Assembly: GCA_008360955.1 (NCBI GenBank)
Contig: LUCM01000071.1
Coordinates: 170,018-234,017 of the forward strand
Direction: 5' to 3'
Origin: Fasciolopsis buskii
Lineage: Eukaryota; Platyhelminthes; Trematoda; Plagiorchiida; Fasciolidae
DNA: 64,000 nucleotides
Position numbers and translations under genes: made by a program. The notes under the pieces were generated by a model. The model saw nothing but the letters and a program-made list of their open reading frames with translations, was not told where the DNA came from and searched no databases. Below are positions 1 through 11,894 of this stretch, in pieces. Each line of letters begins with the position of its first letter. Positions within the stretch are counted from its first letter, which is position 1.

Positions 1-769
1 GCAGCAAACATCAATGGAAAGTGAGTCCACTGTCAGAGTCAAACACGCCAGTTAGCCAGTCTGCATTAAAGTGCACACATTGAACGAACCCAGATTCAGA
101 GGCTGACGAGGCTTGAGAAAATGTGAGCTAGCGGACTGAATATCATTTACTACACGAGTTGACAACGAACCGTTGCGAGCATCGGGCGTGTTATCAAAGG
201 GGACACTGTGGGTGGGCAGAAGGGAACAAAGAGATTGGGTTGGAGATAGAAGCGACAGGTTGAATAAGGGAGACGGAACTCTGAGCAGTAGCATACTCAT
301 CACTACCCACCCCACTTGCGCTCGATGCAATGGACAGCGCGGTCCTGATTATCCTGAGCGACGAGCGATGCATTACGGAATTAGTTGTTGACGTGTAAAT
401 CATGAGGATTGATGGACGGGTATTGCTGCGGAGTCCAGCTGCTAAGCAGAACGACTAGGATTCTCAACCAAAGCCTTTGGTTCTGACAAGAACCTGACTG
501 AAAGGCAGCGAGGTATAGCCGAATGGGAGCCCTTCTACTTGGGTTGATTATTCTTCCAGCCGTTTTTCCGACTGAGCTGATAACTCAGATCAACCCCAAC
601 TTGGAGGACCAGGAGACTGGTTCTTCCGGCATTTACTTATTTACCCTCCAGGCATGATTGGATATTGGGCTTGAGATAAGCCATCCTGTATGGCTCGTTG
701 GAACATGGAGGCACTCAAGCCGTCACACCGCGTCAAGATATAGTCTCGTTGTGACAGGCTTGGGACACC
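1..769 (-). mobile_element. LINE-A (RTE-like) 5' end, inverted relative to its 3' tail
   Basis: Reverse complement matches the start of the LINE at 16325-19830 almost base for base: a serine/threonine-rich N-terminal stretch followed by the beginning of an AP-endonuclease-like domain (motif LGSFNV). A 5' leader at about 470-769 is shared with 15130-15430, 29470-29870 and 53160-53480. The copy runs off the left edge of the window. Its 5' terminus abuts, in opposite orientation, the 3' tail at 770-1059. The open stretch 52-330 is the longest surviving coding piece; stops and substitutions break the rest. No active element is implied. Confidence 0.8.
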
Positions 770-1059
770 GAAGGCTATGACAAATAACCGTGAACAGTGG
801 CGATCGTGTTGTCATTTTCTATCGAACCAGAATGATTGAAAGAGTGCGTTTATACAGTTGGACTGTATTTCGTGTGTTGGCCACAGCAGGTTCTTATCTT
901 TTTCCGCCTGCGGGGGTGCACTCTGTTCCTCTTGAATGTTCACTCTTTTTGTAGAAACGTGTAACTCTGGGGAAAAGACAGCGGCCAGTGAGGCTTGCCT
1001 TGCTGTTTAACGCTGAACGATGATGATGATGATGATGATGATGATGATAATGATGATGA
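770..1059 (+). mobile_element. LINE-A 3' tail ending in (TGA)n
   Basis: Matches the terminal ~290 bases of the LINE-A copies ending near 19830 and 62097: end of the coding region (GTGAACAGTGGCGATCG), a short 3' UTR, then the shared TTTAACGCTGAACGATGATG block. It ends in a 40-bp (TGA)n run at 1020-1059, which appears to be the family's characteristic 3' microsatellite end in place of poly(A). Confidence 0.8.
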
Positions 1060-1626
1060 CGTGTAACTTATCGGAGTTTTAATGGGGTCGAAATTTATGT
1101 GCTCGGTCTGAAATTAGCAGTGGATTCGCCGAATAGCAAAAGAGAACATTTGAAGGGCAATCAAACTAGAGATTACTAGAAGTCTGTCATTTGTGAAAGG
1201 AAGCTTGAATAGCTTCGTGAGGGCAGACATTTGTGATCCTCAGGGGACGTATGAGCAGCAATTCGGGATTACGAAGTCTGATCCGTGGATTTCATTGGCC
1301 TTTGTCCTTCATACTGACGGAACGATGGTCGGGAGTGTTATTCATTGTTGTTTGCTCGCAGGACTTTTCATTTTCCTCTTGTTTTTCTCGACCACCAAAG
1401 CCACGGTGTGATTTTCTGAACTTCCGGTATCATTGAAAGCTTACGGTGAGACATTATTCAAAACTACGTCAGTAGAGATGTTGACCAGACGCTATGGGAC
1501 TGCTGTTGTAGTGTTTTAGGATAAATGTGACTCTGCGGTCTCAGAATATGACTTTCATAAAGATTCCCAGCTTGAGATGTTTTTAAAATAGTCTTTCTCA
1601 TCAGGGTTTTTGGAATCTCGTACTGG

Positions 1627-1653
1627 ATATATATATATATATATATATATATA
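1627..1653. repeat. (TA)n microsatellite
   Basis: About 13 uninterrupted TA units in the intergenic spacer. Confidence 0.9.
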
Positions 1654-3009
1654 ACAATCCGAATGCAGATCTTGTGGCTTGGAAACCATATTGAAACACG
1701 AAAGCAATGAGAGAGAAAGTGAAAAGCGAGACGTCTGTATGGAAATTCACCATATATGTCAACTCTTCCAAACTTCCACGCATCATCGATTGCCGGTCTA
1801 CGTCAGCGGTTTCTCTGTAAACTTATACTGCTCGAACTCACAGTCTACAATATGCATGTTCATTCAAGGTTCACCTTCAGATTTTCAACCAAGCGTGACC
1901 CAGCAAGCATCAGCGTTTTTCTGGATTACCGGGCAACTATTTGATCGGTTCACGATCCTCTTCCGTTAAACCATGCCGGGTTGGTGGAACACCAGAAAAA
2001 CTGGACATGCAAATAACGTAGAAGACAAGACCTTCGACATACCTATGTATGCGATGCTGAACCGAAGGCGAATGTACCAAAGTGCTCAGCTGCTTGTGCT
2101 GAAACCGATTTGACCTCGTGAACTGAAACAACGTCACGTAACCCACAGAGGCACCGTGTACACTTTGTATGAAGGTACACGCTTTCGGAATTGGACCTCA
2201 AAGCAAAACTTGAAAATCTCCGCAGACGCATTAAAAATAAAGACACAATTGAATTCCTCAGCGTAGGTTTATGGGAAAAGGAACGCTGAAAAAGTGCGTA
2301 TTACCTATAGCACTGATTCCCGTTTTTCGGATGTAGGTATGGTAATTGCGGCTGGGTTATCTGATGTTGCTCGTAGAGGATAGAGCTGAAATCGAATGTG
2401 CCCACCCTATGCTCAGTATTTTTTTAATTCTTTGAGTAGCATAAAGGTGGTGTTGCTTTGCTTCTTGATATTGCTTGTGCTTATCTAGTACAGTCCCATT
2501 CTGATTTTCACTAAGATTTAAGCCGGAGTGGTACTGCCAAATATTTGTTTTGGTCCCGCATAAATTTTTTCTAATGGGTCTCTTTATGGGAGCGATTCAC
2601 TGTTACCCGGCTCGTTACCACACCTGGCCTAATGAGACCTTATGCGGGGTCATGGTTGCCGATCCTCCATTCGTATAGTGGCCGCTGATGGCTATGGCAC
2701 ATACCCTTTCCACTACGCTGATGTATGAAACGTCATCAGAAAAATTGTCTGCACCTTTTTCTCTGTCAGGTTAATCTTATCGAAAAGTCAGGATCACGTT
2801 CCATGAATTCGAATTCACTAGTCGAATACTCAGCTGGCCAACCCTAAGTATTCCTTCGAAAAATGTGACGTGTGCCATATACGACGACGTTTCCCCCTCA
2901 GATAGTCTTTTTATGACATGCTTGAAGTATGAGTGTGATGAAAGGGACATTCCCCAAGGCTAGCACTATAATCTACCTCACGGCAGGATTTTAAGGGTGA
3001 GTATATCCA

Positions 3010-3300
3010 TGAATCAGGCTACTTGACTGCCTCCAAATGTCTCAGCATGATCGGAGCTGGGCGTCTCAGGATACAGTTGGCTACTCGCTGCGAACGTCTT
3101 AAAAAGTGCTCCCTAATGACTGTGCGCCTATAATAGTTTTTTGCTGAGAAAGCCCTATTCATTGTCTGGCGTTCTCCATCGGGTTAACTAATCTTTGGTA
3201 ATCGCTGCAGAAGAGATGGCTAAAACATGGTTCCACGCCAACCACGAGCGGCGTACTAAGCATGCGGCTGTGTACTCATCGGTATCTGATGGAGGAGTTC
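3010..3300 (-). repeat. Repeat D, decayed copy
   Basis: Reverse complement shares blocks such as GGGAGCAC, GCGAGTAGCC and CATGCTGAGACATTTGGAGG with copies at 23030-23230, 35650-35900 and 51760-52010. The family is non-coding as far as I can see. At 51760 it sits directly before a LINE-C endonuclease remnant, so it may be that LINE's 5' region. Confidence 0.5.
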
Positions 3301-3899
3301 GCTTGGCACCCAGGATGCCTAACTCCATCCGAAGGATGTAAGTCCTGTGCAGCCAATCACTCGGGGTTCTACCGTTTGATCAAAGGCTTGGAATAAGGCT
3401 ACATAAGTCAAATCCAAACTTCGATTTGAAATGTTCTTTGTTAGGGAGCAATGGGCTTCAGGATTACTTTGTTGTTTTTATATGTCCGTTTCTGGACCGA
3501 GAAACTTCTTCGGGACACCACCAACTTGGCTAGTGGTAGTGTTCATCGTAAAAAAACCGGACAATGGCCAATCAAGTGGGTGAGCCTATCACATGGTAGA
3601 TGTAAATCATGGCTTTACATCTAGTCGGGGCAGGAGTTTAACCTGTCATGCAGAACGCCCGGACGATAATTTACGTCGAATGAGTTTGGAGTTTTCTACC
3701 GAAGCACTATTGATAGATGAAGGTTGCGATGATATGATGAACCTGATTTTAGAGTATTTGAAAATTACATGACGATGCATATACGCATATGTACGTTGAA
3801 TTCGTACTGTTTGTAAGTGTTTCTGTGGCGGCTTTGAAACCAGAAGTTCCGTTAAGAGCGATCAAATTTCCTCTTTTTTATCTACTACTTTCATTTTAG

Positions 3900-4678
3900 C
3901 ATTAATGGCTTCAGTCATTGGAGCCTTCGATAGAACAGGAGAGTTTCGAGCCTGCGCAAAATCGTTTCATCAGCGAATTATTTCTGGTCGAGCTCAGTTG
4001 AACCCACATGGAACGTCACGTCTCAAGAAATATTCAACTCCACGGTCCAGCGAATTTTTGGCTGCTGCTCAATCGTTAGCTGGAGATCTGCAGTTATCAC
4101 TTACCAAGTTGCGTAAACTGTCACTTTTACTAGGTGAACCCTCCGAATCGACAGACACCAAGTCCGTTTCGAAACTCATAGAAGTGATTCAGTGTGATAT
4201 TGTGGACTTGAATAAGGCCTTATCTGCTCTGCATATCACCCAAAGTTCGACCCGGTCCATTGCGACCGGCGGTTCATCTCAATTGAACAAACACCAGCAA
4301 CTAATGATCACTGCACTTGAATATCGCATGTCTTTCTTGGTCAGCGAGTTTCGCCGTCTTTTACAGGAGAACAAAACACATCTGACGGGCTTGTCGCAAG
4401 GCACTATCACTCGACCTGTTTCCGCTGAATCTGAACGGAATGTTGCTTCTCAATCGCCAACCGCAACTTCAAACTTCACAAATTCCACCAATCCGGTATA
4501 CGCGCCACATATTCCGCACGATGAACAAATCAGACACGAACATCCAGTGCAACTGACCAGTCCGATTGGCTCCACCGATATCTGGCCCACACAACCCTTG
4601 CAACCTCCGGGTCATATTCATCCGCCTAAACCGACTGGCCAAGGTGCTCAACCCGTCTCATTCTTTATCGCAAATCCA
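3900..4678 (+). CDS. STX5: Syntaxin-5 (Golgi Qa-SNARE), coding exon 1
   Basis: Encodes residues 1-258 of syntaxin-5, the t-SNARE of ER-Golgi and intra-Golgi vesicle fusion. Translation starts at ATG 3905, just after a strong polypyrimidine-AG acceptor at 3898-3899, so the exon begins at 3900 and an upstream 5' UTR exon or trans-spliced leader is likely. The N-peptide carries D9-R-T-G-E-F14, the Sly1/SCFD1-binding signature of this family. Residues about 47-160 fit the Habc three-helix region (SSEFLAAAQSLAGDL, then DIVDLNKAL). Residues 165-258 form a low-complexity Ser/Thr/Pro/His-rich linker without similarity I recognise. The exon ends at the donor CCA|GTGAGC, phase 0; read-through past 4678 gives only an intronic hydrophobic tail that I exclude. 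The whole protein is 387 residues, longer than the roughly 300-355 of vertebrate forms because of the linker. Confidence 0.93.
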
Positions 4679-6639
4679 GTGAGCTTTACCAATTGTTTTG
4701 TAACTTGTGGAAAGTTGACAATCCTCATAGATTACGATATAGTTAGTTGGTTTTTAACAACATCGTTTATATTATTTTTCAATTTGATTATCCCTATCGC
4801 ATTTTGTCGGCATGGCCTTGGCTCATTATGACGATGTTCACATCATCTCGTGAACTGAAGCGCCGCATTAAAATTTGACGAAGGGCACACTGGATTTTTT
4901 ACGGATTGGATCTCGCGCCGATAAGCGTTAGTCATTTAAGTCATTTGTTTAATGCTACAAAGTTCATAGGTTTGAATCTCGATTTCCCTGGTCACTTTAT
5001 TAATAATCACTAAATCTTCCTCTTACACGGCTATCACTTATTCCATGGACACCATGGATCATCGTGGACCATATATGGCAGTTGCTTTCGAAGCTGGTGC
5101 GGATCACCACCCAATTTTGCTCTAAATCATTTTATGCTGATCCCTGCTTCTAGTTAATGCCAAGTCAACGGTACCATTCTGAACATGTTCGAGAGAATTC
5201 CACACGGGTCCCCGGCGATTCATTGTCTCTAAGTTCGGTAGCACACTTGATCTTTAGGGTGTTCTGTTTCTGTGCCTCTTCAAACTTCAAGTTTTTAGTT
5301 TTCTATTCACCCACATTCCCGAAAATCTCTTACATTCATATGGTAGACGTGTATTGGAAAAATTGCAACAAACTAGCAATCTGTTTGGAAGTAGCGTAAT
5401 TTGTGTGGATCAATAATGTTGCGTATTTTTTTCGTGCAATCTATCTAATCTGATACCAAGAAAATTCAGATCAACTTTGTCCAGGTAGGTAATCTTTATT
5501 TTTAAACTCACCTCAGCAATGTTGTCTGTATTCAGGTTTGACCTTTCTCGTGTGTTTTAGAAGTAACTGGAAAACTCGAGATCTTTTTATTGTCGACAAT
5601 GTTATGGGTGGTTAAAAGTTGTTCGAATACACCATGCCCTCGTAAAATCCTCTAGGCTTGAATGCAGCTCTGTTGCGATCACATACCAACGCACCCAATG
5701 TCTTCCTGACCGAATCGCGATTTGGGAATGTGCGCTGACTGGGACCTTAACAGGAGTGATATTGCAGCATAAGGTAGTTGGCTGTGAGCTTAAACTCACG
5801 CACGTCATCATAGTCCATTTTGTTTTCGGACAATAACTAGCACTATTTTTCGTCAGAGCAGACCAATTAAGATAAAATCTTTAGCATTGAACAGTCAACG
5901 GTCTCTGCAGCTTATCAGGTGCTCACATCCCTAACGGACCTTTCACTCTGTGCAGTGTGCTTTAGGGCAAGAAATCATCGACAGGCTCCCATGGAACCCG
6001 ATGCAGCTGTGAAGATTGATATTGAGGAACGAAGTATGAGTCCAGGGCACCATCATTGAAAGAATCGTTTCTTAAGTTCAGAACACCAGGCAGACGTTGA
6101 TCAACATTACAAAGATACAGTCGATGGAGCTTGATTGCAACTGTATCCGTACCACACACTTCGGGAATTTTTCCTGAAGCGATCGACAGCAAATCACACG
6201 GATTCCACATCTCAACGTAGCATTTGACCGAAAGTTTGTTCAAAAGCGCCAGAGCAGTATGTAATGCGTCCACCTGTTCAATTAAGGACTGACCCCGACA
6301 CCAAAATGTGATCGTATTCTAAACAGACACAGGTGTACCAGGCAAATCCGTTCATTCGCTGAGCAAGAAACACCAATCGTGGGTTTGAAAATTTGTGAAC
6401 GAGCTGTAGCGTTTGTGACAGCAGCATATGCAGAGTCTGCATTCACCCTAAATCAATAACATGAGTGCAGTGCACTCAGAGAGATGTTAGCCGAGTAGAC
6501 CGATAGCTCTGAAAATTTTCAATTGAGCCAGGAAGTCACATCTGTGCATGCATTTGTCACAGTCAGTTATCCGCAGCATGGATTGATCACTGACTAGTCT
6601 GTTCTCAAGCCGATCGATCGATTATCCATATGGGTGGTC

Positions 6640-7420
6640 CACCGAGATGCAGTAGCCAAAAATGCAAAATTTCTAGTCTGAACAAGGCACTGGCGGTAGA
6701 CATCTCTTTGTAAGTTCCACGTTGGGTCGGCGGAGGTGATAGACAAACAACTGTAGCCGAAGTCGTCGGAGAAATTGAAGACTTTCTCTGTTCATGCAGT
6801 ATTGGCAGAGGGCGGTGTTTAAAACGCGACTACATCGCCTAATTCGGGTCATATAGCGGGGACGCCAGTGGTCGGAGCTTCCGCTTCTTCTTGCGTTTTC
6901 TACTCTCCGGAGCCGGGTTTCGCACATGCACGTAAGGACTGGGCACAAAGCATATCGGTAAATGTTCAGCTTCGTGTGGAGGTCTATTTCACTGCGAGAC
7001 CAGGATTTTTTACGGGTTTGTAAGGAGGTTGTTCATGCTCAGTCCTCAGGATGTGTAGCCTCGATTGCATCTCATCCGTTTAGATGGATATTAGGAACTA
7101 GGTACTTGAAGTGGTGCACATATCTCAAAGTTTTAACATTGGTTTATACAATATGTATTGAGCTTTGCAAATGGGTTAGGAACTTCGTTCCCGCAGTGGT
7201 TTAGCCCTTACTAGTCTTGGCTTCACATACAATCCGATCGGGAACCAGATGCAAATTCGACTGAACCATATCTTAGGATGTCGATATCGTTGGCGAATCC
7301 GAAGTCTTTGACCCCCAACCACGGCGAGTTATATAGCTGGAATGATTGAACAGCCGTTCGTTGCACAATCAAACAGCTTTGATGTTGAGCGGCCAACCAA
7401 ATGACCCAGGTTGATGTGAT
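6640..7420 (-). mobile_element. LINE-C (RTE-like) 3' coding fragment
   Basis: Read on the minus strand, the open frame 6673-6948 and its upstream extension give the C-terminal region typical of RTE-type LINE polyproteins: LHTKLNIYRYALCPVLT, then CETRLRRVEN, a degenerate RIRR...RVLN block, then LRRLRL and RRPN.ELTKRCL. These correspond to the family pattern (LY..V..VLLYGCETW / RRLRW.GH..R), which follows the reverse transcriptase. Stops and frameshifts show it is dead. Confidence 0.7.
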
Positions 7421-7561
7421 TGACCTGGTATTTTTGTTTCAAATAATGGCGTATATAATCATTTAGTTTATTCCTCCGCATACTTTGTGCTTATGTCTCT
7501 ATTAACAATATAAATGGGCGACTGATATTGCTCATTTTCTGTCCTCCAACGGAACAGAGCG

Positions 7562-7619
7562 ACTACTACTATTACTACTACTGCTACTACTACTACTGCC
7601 ACTACTACTACTGCTGCTG

Positions 7620-7668
<49 letters not shown>
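7562..7668. repeat. (TAC)n trinucleotide array
   Basis: About 35 TAC units with a few TGC, ATT and CAC interruptions inside the syntaxin-5 intron. It creates spurious poly-Tyr and poly-Ser open frames on the two strands. Confidence 0.97.
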
Positions 7669-7936
7669 GACAACGTCCGGTTCGTCGGCGGAATAATTTC
7701 ACCGCATCACCCAACAGGTGTATAGTTGTACTTACTGACAGCGGTAAAATCAACGTTCGGATGCAGTAATGACATCTTTTAATCTTATTGCATCGATCCT
7801 TTTTCTCGACTGTGGTGCCTAAGGTCCATCGGATTATCGCTAGAGCTGGTATTCATGATGAAGAAATTTTGACTGTCAGTAGAACGTGACAACCGATTGT
7901 TGTGTGTCATACAAGTAAACGATCTAGGGGTTGACG

Positions 7937-8010
7937 GTGGAATTCGAACCTTATCTGGCACTGAATTCGATGGTAAAGCATCCGTTGGGTCGTCGGTTCG
8001 TTTCCATAGT
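7937..8010 (-). repeat. Possible tRNA-derived SINE head
   Basis: On the minus strand a B-box-like AGGTTCGAATTCC lies about 50 bases after a plausible A-box/anticodon-arm region (GGATGCTTTACCATCG...CAGTGCCAGA). The spacing fits a tRNA-derived Pol III promoter, but no clean cloverleaf forms, so this is not called a tRNA gene. Confidence 0.35.
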
Positions 8011-9376
8011 CGTCAAATTGAGACCAATTCAATTGCGACGTTTTCTGCAAACAAAACTTAATCCCATTAGGTGTTTGTTATGTGCTTAGTGTTCTCGAGG
8101 TATTTTTTTTTCTCATGACCATCAGTCAAATTGTTTTACTTGCCTAGCCCAGTGAATGCATAGCTTCGCGATGAGAACTTTCGGCCTCGGTTGCCTTACT
8201 AATTTAGGGAGTCCTCCTCACGCTTCGTATGTATTTGTGGTATTTTACTCCAGTCAGTAAAGGGCACGCACTCTTCATTGAGTAAGGTTTAATCTGGCTG
8301 ACAGACAGTCGCCCATACAAAAGTTGGGTTTTTTTCTTAGGTACTTTTTGTGAAGTATATCCGTAACCGATTGTACACACAAGCAACAAACATAACACCC
8401 ACGCGGCGTGTCCTGTTCAAAATTGTTCGCATCAGAGATGTTTTTGTGGTAAGATTTTCTATATTATCAGATTATTCCATATACATCATAATTTTCCATT
8501 TTGCAACTCGTTCCATGAGTTTGGCTTTTTGGCTGTCATAAATATTTTGATGGAATTGGTATTCAAGGCGTCGATTTGTTATCACATGCGATATGACTGT
8601 CGGAGTGCAATATGAACCCATTACCTTTATAACTTTTTAGCTAAATTAAACCACCATGGATTTATTAGGAATTTGATAAGTGCCGATTTTTACTCTTCGA
8701 TAAGCTTGGTTTCACGGCGATTTCGCAGGTTAGAATACCAGTGGTGCGCTAAAAATGAAGCCTGATCGGTTGAGTTGGACACTCAAAGCCTGAAGAGAGT
8801 TTTCACTGATTTGCCTACTGGCAAGGGTAAAAGTAGTTTGGTGCGGAATGCAGCTGCAGTGGGCGAAATAAGCTCCCACACTTTTTTAGGACCCGTTAGA
8901 CTGCGTAAGCGACACCAAGTTGTACTGTGTAAATAAATCGATGGCGCCAAACAAAGCACAACTACCCTCCTCTCGGAACCAGTTGCAGATTAGCATTGTG
9001 CTTCGAAGAAAAAGTGCCATGATGGTAATTAGCCTTGTGTATCCCAAGAACGGTAGTGCTGTTGTGTGATCTAGTTATCAAGCGGCTTCCTTGGAATTCT
9101 TACGCTAGATTTCTCGCTTAATGACCATATATTGGTCAAATTAAAACTGCAAGCATCATTTAACGCTGGGATTTGAAATGATTTAATGCAATAAATCCAA
9201 TGTGTCCGCTAACTGAACAACAATTATTCTCTGCCACAAATACGACTGGTATTGGTTTGCATCATGTGATTATCACTCGCAGATGTCACTGTTACGCTTT
9301 TGTTCACCAATCATTCTTGAAAACAATATCTATGAGTCTTCAAATAATTGATTGATCTGTCCTCATATGTTTTCAG

Positions 9377-9766
9377 TCCGATGTACTCAATCCCTCTTCC
9401 CGATTGCCCTCGGATTCCATGGATCAGCAACCCCCGCTGCATCTGGACCAGCAGCAACAGTTACAACAGTTGCAACTTCCCATCTTTGATCAAGAAGTTC
9501 GACAGCGAGATGCAGCTATGAAACGCGTTGAGTCCACCATCGTCCAGTTGGGCGAGATTTACCAGCAGTTTTCAAGTTTGGTCCGTGAACAAGGCGACCT
9601 AGTCACGAGAATCGACAGTCAGACAGAAGAGGCAGACTTAAATATTGGCGCAGCTCACGAACAATTGATTGCCTATTTTCGATCTATTTCCACTCGCCGT
9701 GCTTTTATGGTCAAAGTGTTTATTGCCATCCTTCTCTGCTTCGTTCTGTTCGCGTGGATTCGATGA
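9377..9766 (+). CDS. STX5: Syntaxin-5, coding exon 2 (SNARE motif and membrane anchor)
   Basis: Encodes residues 259-387. The acceptor is TTTTCAG at 9370-9376 and the first codon TCC is in phase with the preceding exon. A glutamine-rich stretch (281-292) leads into the Qa-SNARE helix at about 302-359, which contains VESTIVQLGEIYQQF and VREQGDLV. Q330 in REQG is the zero-layer glutamine by comparison with syntaxin-1 and human syntaxin-5. RAFMVKVFIAILLCFVLFAW (366-385) is the C-terminal transmembrane anchor, followed by Ile-Arg and the stop, as expected for a tail-anchored SNARE. No frame damage is seen, so the gene looks functional. Confidence 0.95.
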   Translation, partial: SDVLNPSSRLPSDSMDQQPPLHLDQQQQLQQLQLPIFDQEVRQRDAAMKRVESTIVQLGEIYQQFSSLVREQGDLVTRIDSQTEEADLNIGAAHEQLIAYFRSISTRRAFMVKVFIAILLCFVLFAWIR

Positions 9767-10534
9767 GATTCCCGGTGTTCACCGTCACTGCTACTGAGCT
9801 GTATCTCTATCTGTGGCTGAGGTTGTCGTTATTCTCCACTTTTCCTTCGAGGCCACAAATGAAGATAACAGTTTGTACAGTGTGCGCATCGGAGCAGATG
9901 GACAATCGCCCGAAGTCTTTCGTCGTTTTTCCTATAGGTGTACACCTCTGAATATCGCTTTCTGATATCCTCCTTATCTACTCCATACTTTTCGTTTTTC
10001 TACACAGCTTTGAATGTTGTTTGTTCCTGCTTCTTGATGAATCATCTGTACACTCCATACTTTCGAATCCCTATCGTTCTTTGTAGCAGAATTTGTTCAT
10101 CACTATTTTCTGCGCACAATGAGCAACGATTATTTTACTTCTCGGGGAACAAATACACATGTCACAGAGGTTTTCGTTGTCCAGCCTCCAAATTGCAAGT
10201 TAGTGTTCTTTTCACTTTGTCCAGTTTGTTCGTTTGTTTGTGATGGTAAAGTGTACTCGCTCTGGAGTAGCATTTTGGATTTTCTTAATTTTATATTCAG
10301 TTACCATCACATTGTAAAGAGGCGGTCTGAGTCTCGGGAGTTTCGACAACTTGTACTCCGAGAAATCTATTTTAAACGGTTCCAGTTTGATTCACTTGGA
10401 ATCTGATACCATTTGCTTATTAGTCCGTGGCGTGGTCATGTGAACAAATGGACGTCTCATGTCAGATCCGTTTCAAACGGATAGCATTTTTGAGATGGAT
10501 AATATGGAATCCGAGTTATTAAGTTTTACTGATC

Positions 10535-10578
10535 AATAAAGGATTGAAAATCCTTGTACTAAAAATGGCTCAAATAAA
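10535..10578 (+). terminator. STX5: Poly(A) signals of syntaxin-5
   Basis: Two AATAAA hexamers at 10535-10540 and 10573-10578 lie about 770-810 bases after the stop codon on the same strand. No transposon intervenes, so they probably define the 3' end. The 3' UTR would be about 0.8 kb. Confidence 0.65.
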
Positions 10579-10707
10579 GTTGATGTACTGAAAGAAAACT
10601 AACTATTCCATACGAGATTGGAAAAACCTTGTCGAAGCAAAATACCAGTCTTAAAATACTCCATGTAATGGATTGCCACTAGCCTAATTTCAAATTGCTC
10701 ACTCCAG

Positions 10708-10708
<1 letters not shown>

Positions 10709-10738
<30 letters not shown>
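10709..10738. repeat. (TA)n microsatellite
   Basis: About 15 TA units in the spacer after syntaxin-5. Confidence 0.9.
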
Positions 10739-10741
<3 letters not shown>

Positions 10742-10872
10742 TTGAAAATCTCATTGCCGCCACCTGGGGCATTCTGTCACTATTATTTGTATGTTTTTCC
10801 AAATGTGTCCTTTGATAATTGCGTAATAGTTGAACAATGTTTTAGATAGACTGTTCCGGTCAATCACATGGC

Positions 10873-11470
10873 GCTCATCATCAACATCATCGTTCAGCGT
10901 TAACCAGCAAGGTCAGCCTCACTGTCCGCTGTCTTTTCCTCAGAGTTACAAGTTTCTAGAAAAAGAGTGAATATCCAAAGGGAACAGGGAACGGACCTAC
11001 ACAGGTTTTAGCCAACCCACAGAACACAGTCTAACTGTACAGACGCACTCTCCCAACCATCGTGATTCAACAAAAAATGGCAACACAATCGCCACTGTTC
11101 GCGATTCACTGCCATAGCATTCAATGTATCCAACCAGCTAGTTGACGGATCTTTCGAACCCCAACCAACAAGACGTGAGACACCTACTTTACCTAAGTCC
11201 GCTGTAGATTTTCTCATTCTACTTGGCCATATCTGCGTAATATCGCCGGGATTGAATGGAGTGATCATGTGAGTAATGTGGAGGTCAGGAATCTTATACT
11301 AGGTGCCGGCTCTCAGAATACCTTGTTTCAGGCTTCTCTACCCGTTGACCATGCGGATATGATTGATCTCATGACTTGAGATAAGTCATCCTGTACACCA
11401 AGTTGGGTCTTAGAGGTACGCAAGCCGTCACTCCTCCCAACATACAGTTTTATTGTGACGGAAATAGGGG
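10873..11470 (-). mobile_element. LINE-A, short copy with an internal inversion
   Basis: Three collinear but differently oriented pieces. 10873-11230 is the 3' part on the minus strand (C-terminal RMRKSTADLGKVGVSRL, 3' UTR, degenerate (ATC)n end). 11231-11340 is the immediately upstream coding piece on the plus strand (SDHVSNVEVRNLILGAGSQN). About 11345-11470 is the 5' leader, again in minus orientation, matching 640-769. The element has lost most of its interior and carries an inverted internal segment. Confidence 0.7.
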
Positions 11471-11894
11471 CTGTTGTTAATCGAGAATCGTTGAAAGCAT
11501 TTGGCTTTCACAGTTGTTATTGGGCACGTTCGTATGCTGCAGTTAGCCGTAGCCATTTCCATGGACTTTTATGCACTCGACTTGTATATCTTTAGCACAA
11601 TGTACAACTTTTGATCCGCTATGCATATTATGAGCTTCATTGGTGGATTTTTTCGATTGGTGTTCTGATTTACAACCGCTGAAAATGTCTTATGCTACTC
11701 CTAAGTAGGCGTTTTCCGATGAAACTGAGGAAACAATTTGTTCGTGACAATTTTGTGGATCGTGTTCTTTGGTTTGCTTTTGATATACCTACTGTTATAT
11801 GTGTACGGAATAAATAGGGAGTTTGTGTAGTTCGTAGTGTTTAAAAAAACGAGGAGCGGGGTGTTACATGGAGTGGTGAGTTGAATTACATTAT

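Larger units (their letters stand above)
1060..3899. other. Intergenic region upstream of syntaxin-5
   Basis: No coding region is recognisable. It contains a short (TA)n run at 1627-1653 and a repeat-D copy at about 3010-3300. The syntaxin-5 promoter and any 5' UTR exon should lie here or further upstream, but I see no element I can defend as a core promoter. Short open frames show no family resemblance. Confidence 0.5.
4679..9376 (+). other. STX5: Syntaxin-5 intron (4.7 kb)
   Basis: Bounded by GTGAGC and TTTTCAG, joining phase 0 to phase 0. It separates the Habc/linker exon from the SNARE/membrane-anchor exon. Inside lie a decayed LINE-C copy (about 6640-7420, minus), a (TAC)n array (7562-7668) and a tRNA-like SINE head (about 7937-8010). 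The remaining segments 4900-6640 and 8010-9370 hold short open frames only, none recognisable. Confidence 0.85.

Noticed and set aside
4679..4831. Extension of the syntaxin-5 first exon with a hydrophobic C-terminus
   Set aside because: It is read-through into the intron beyond a good donor at 4679; the true membrane anchor lies in the second exon.
7528..7753. Open frames rich in poly-Tyr (plus) and poly-Ser (minus)
   Set aside because: Both are translations of the (TAC)n microsatellite in the syntaxin-5 intron.
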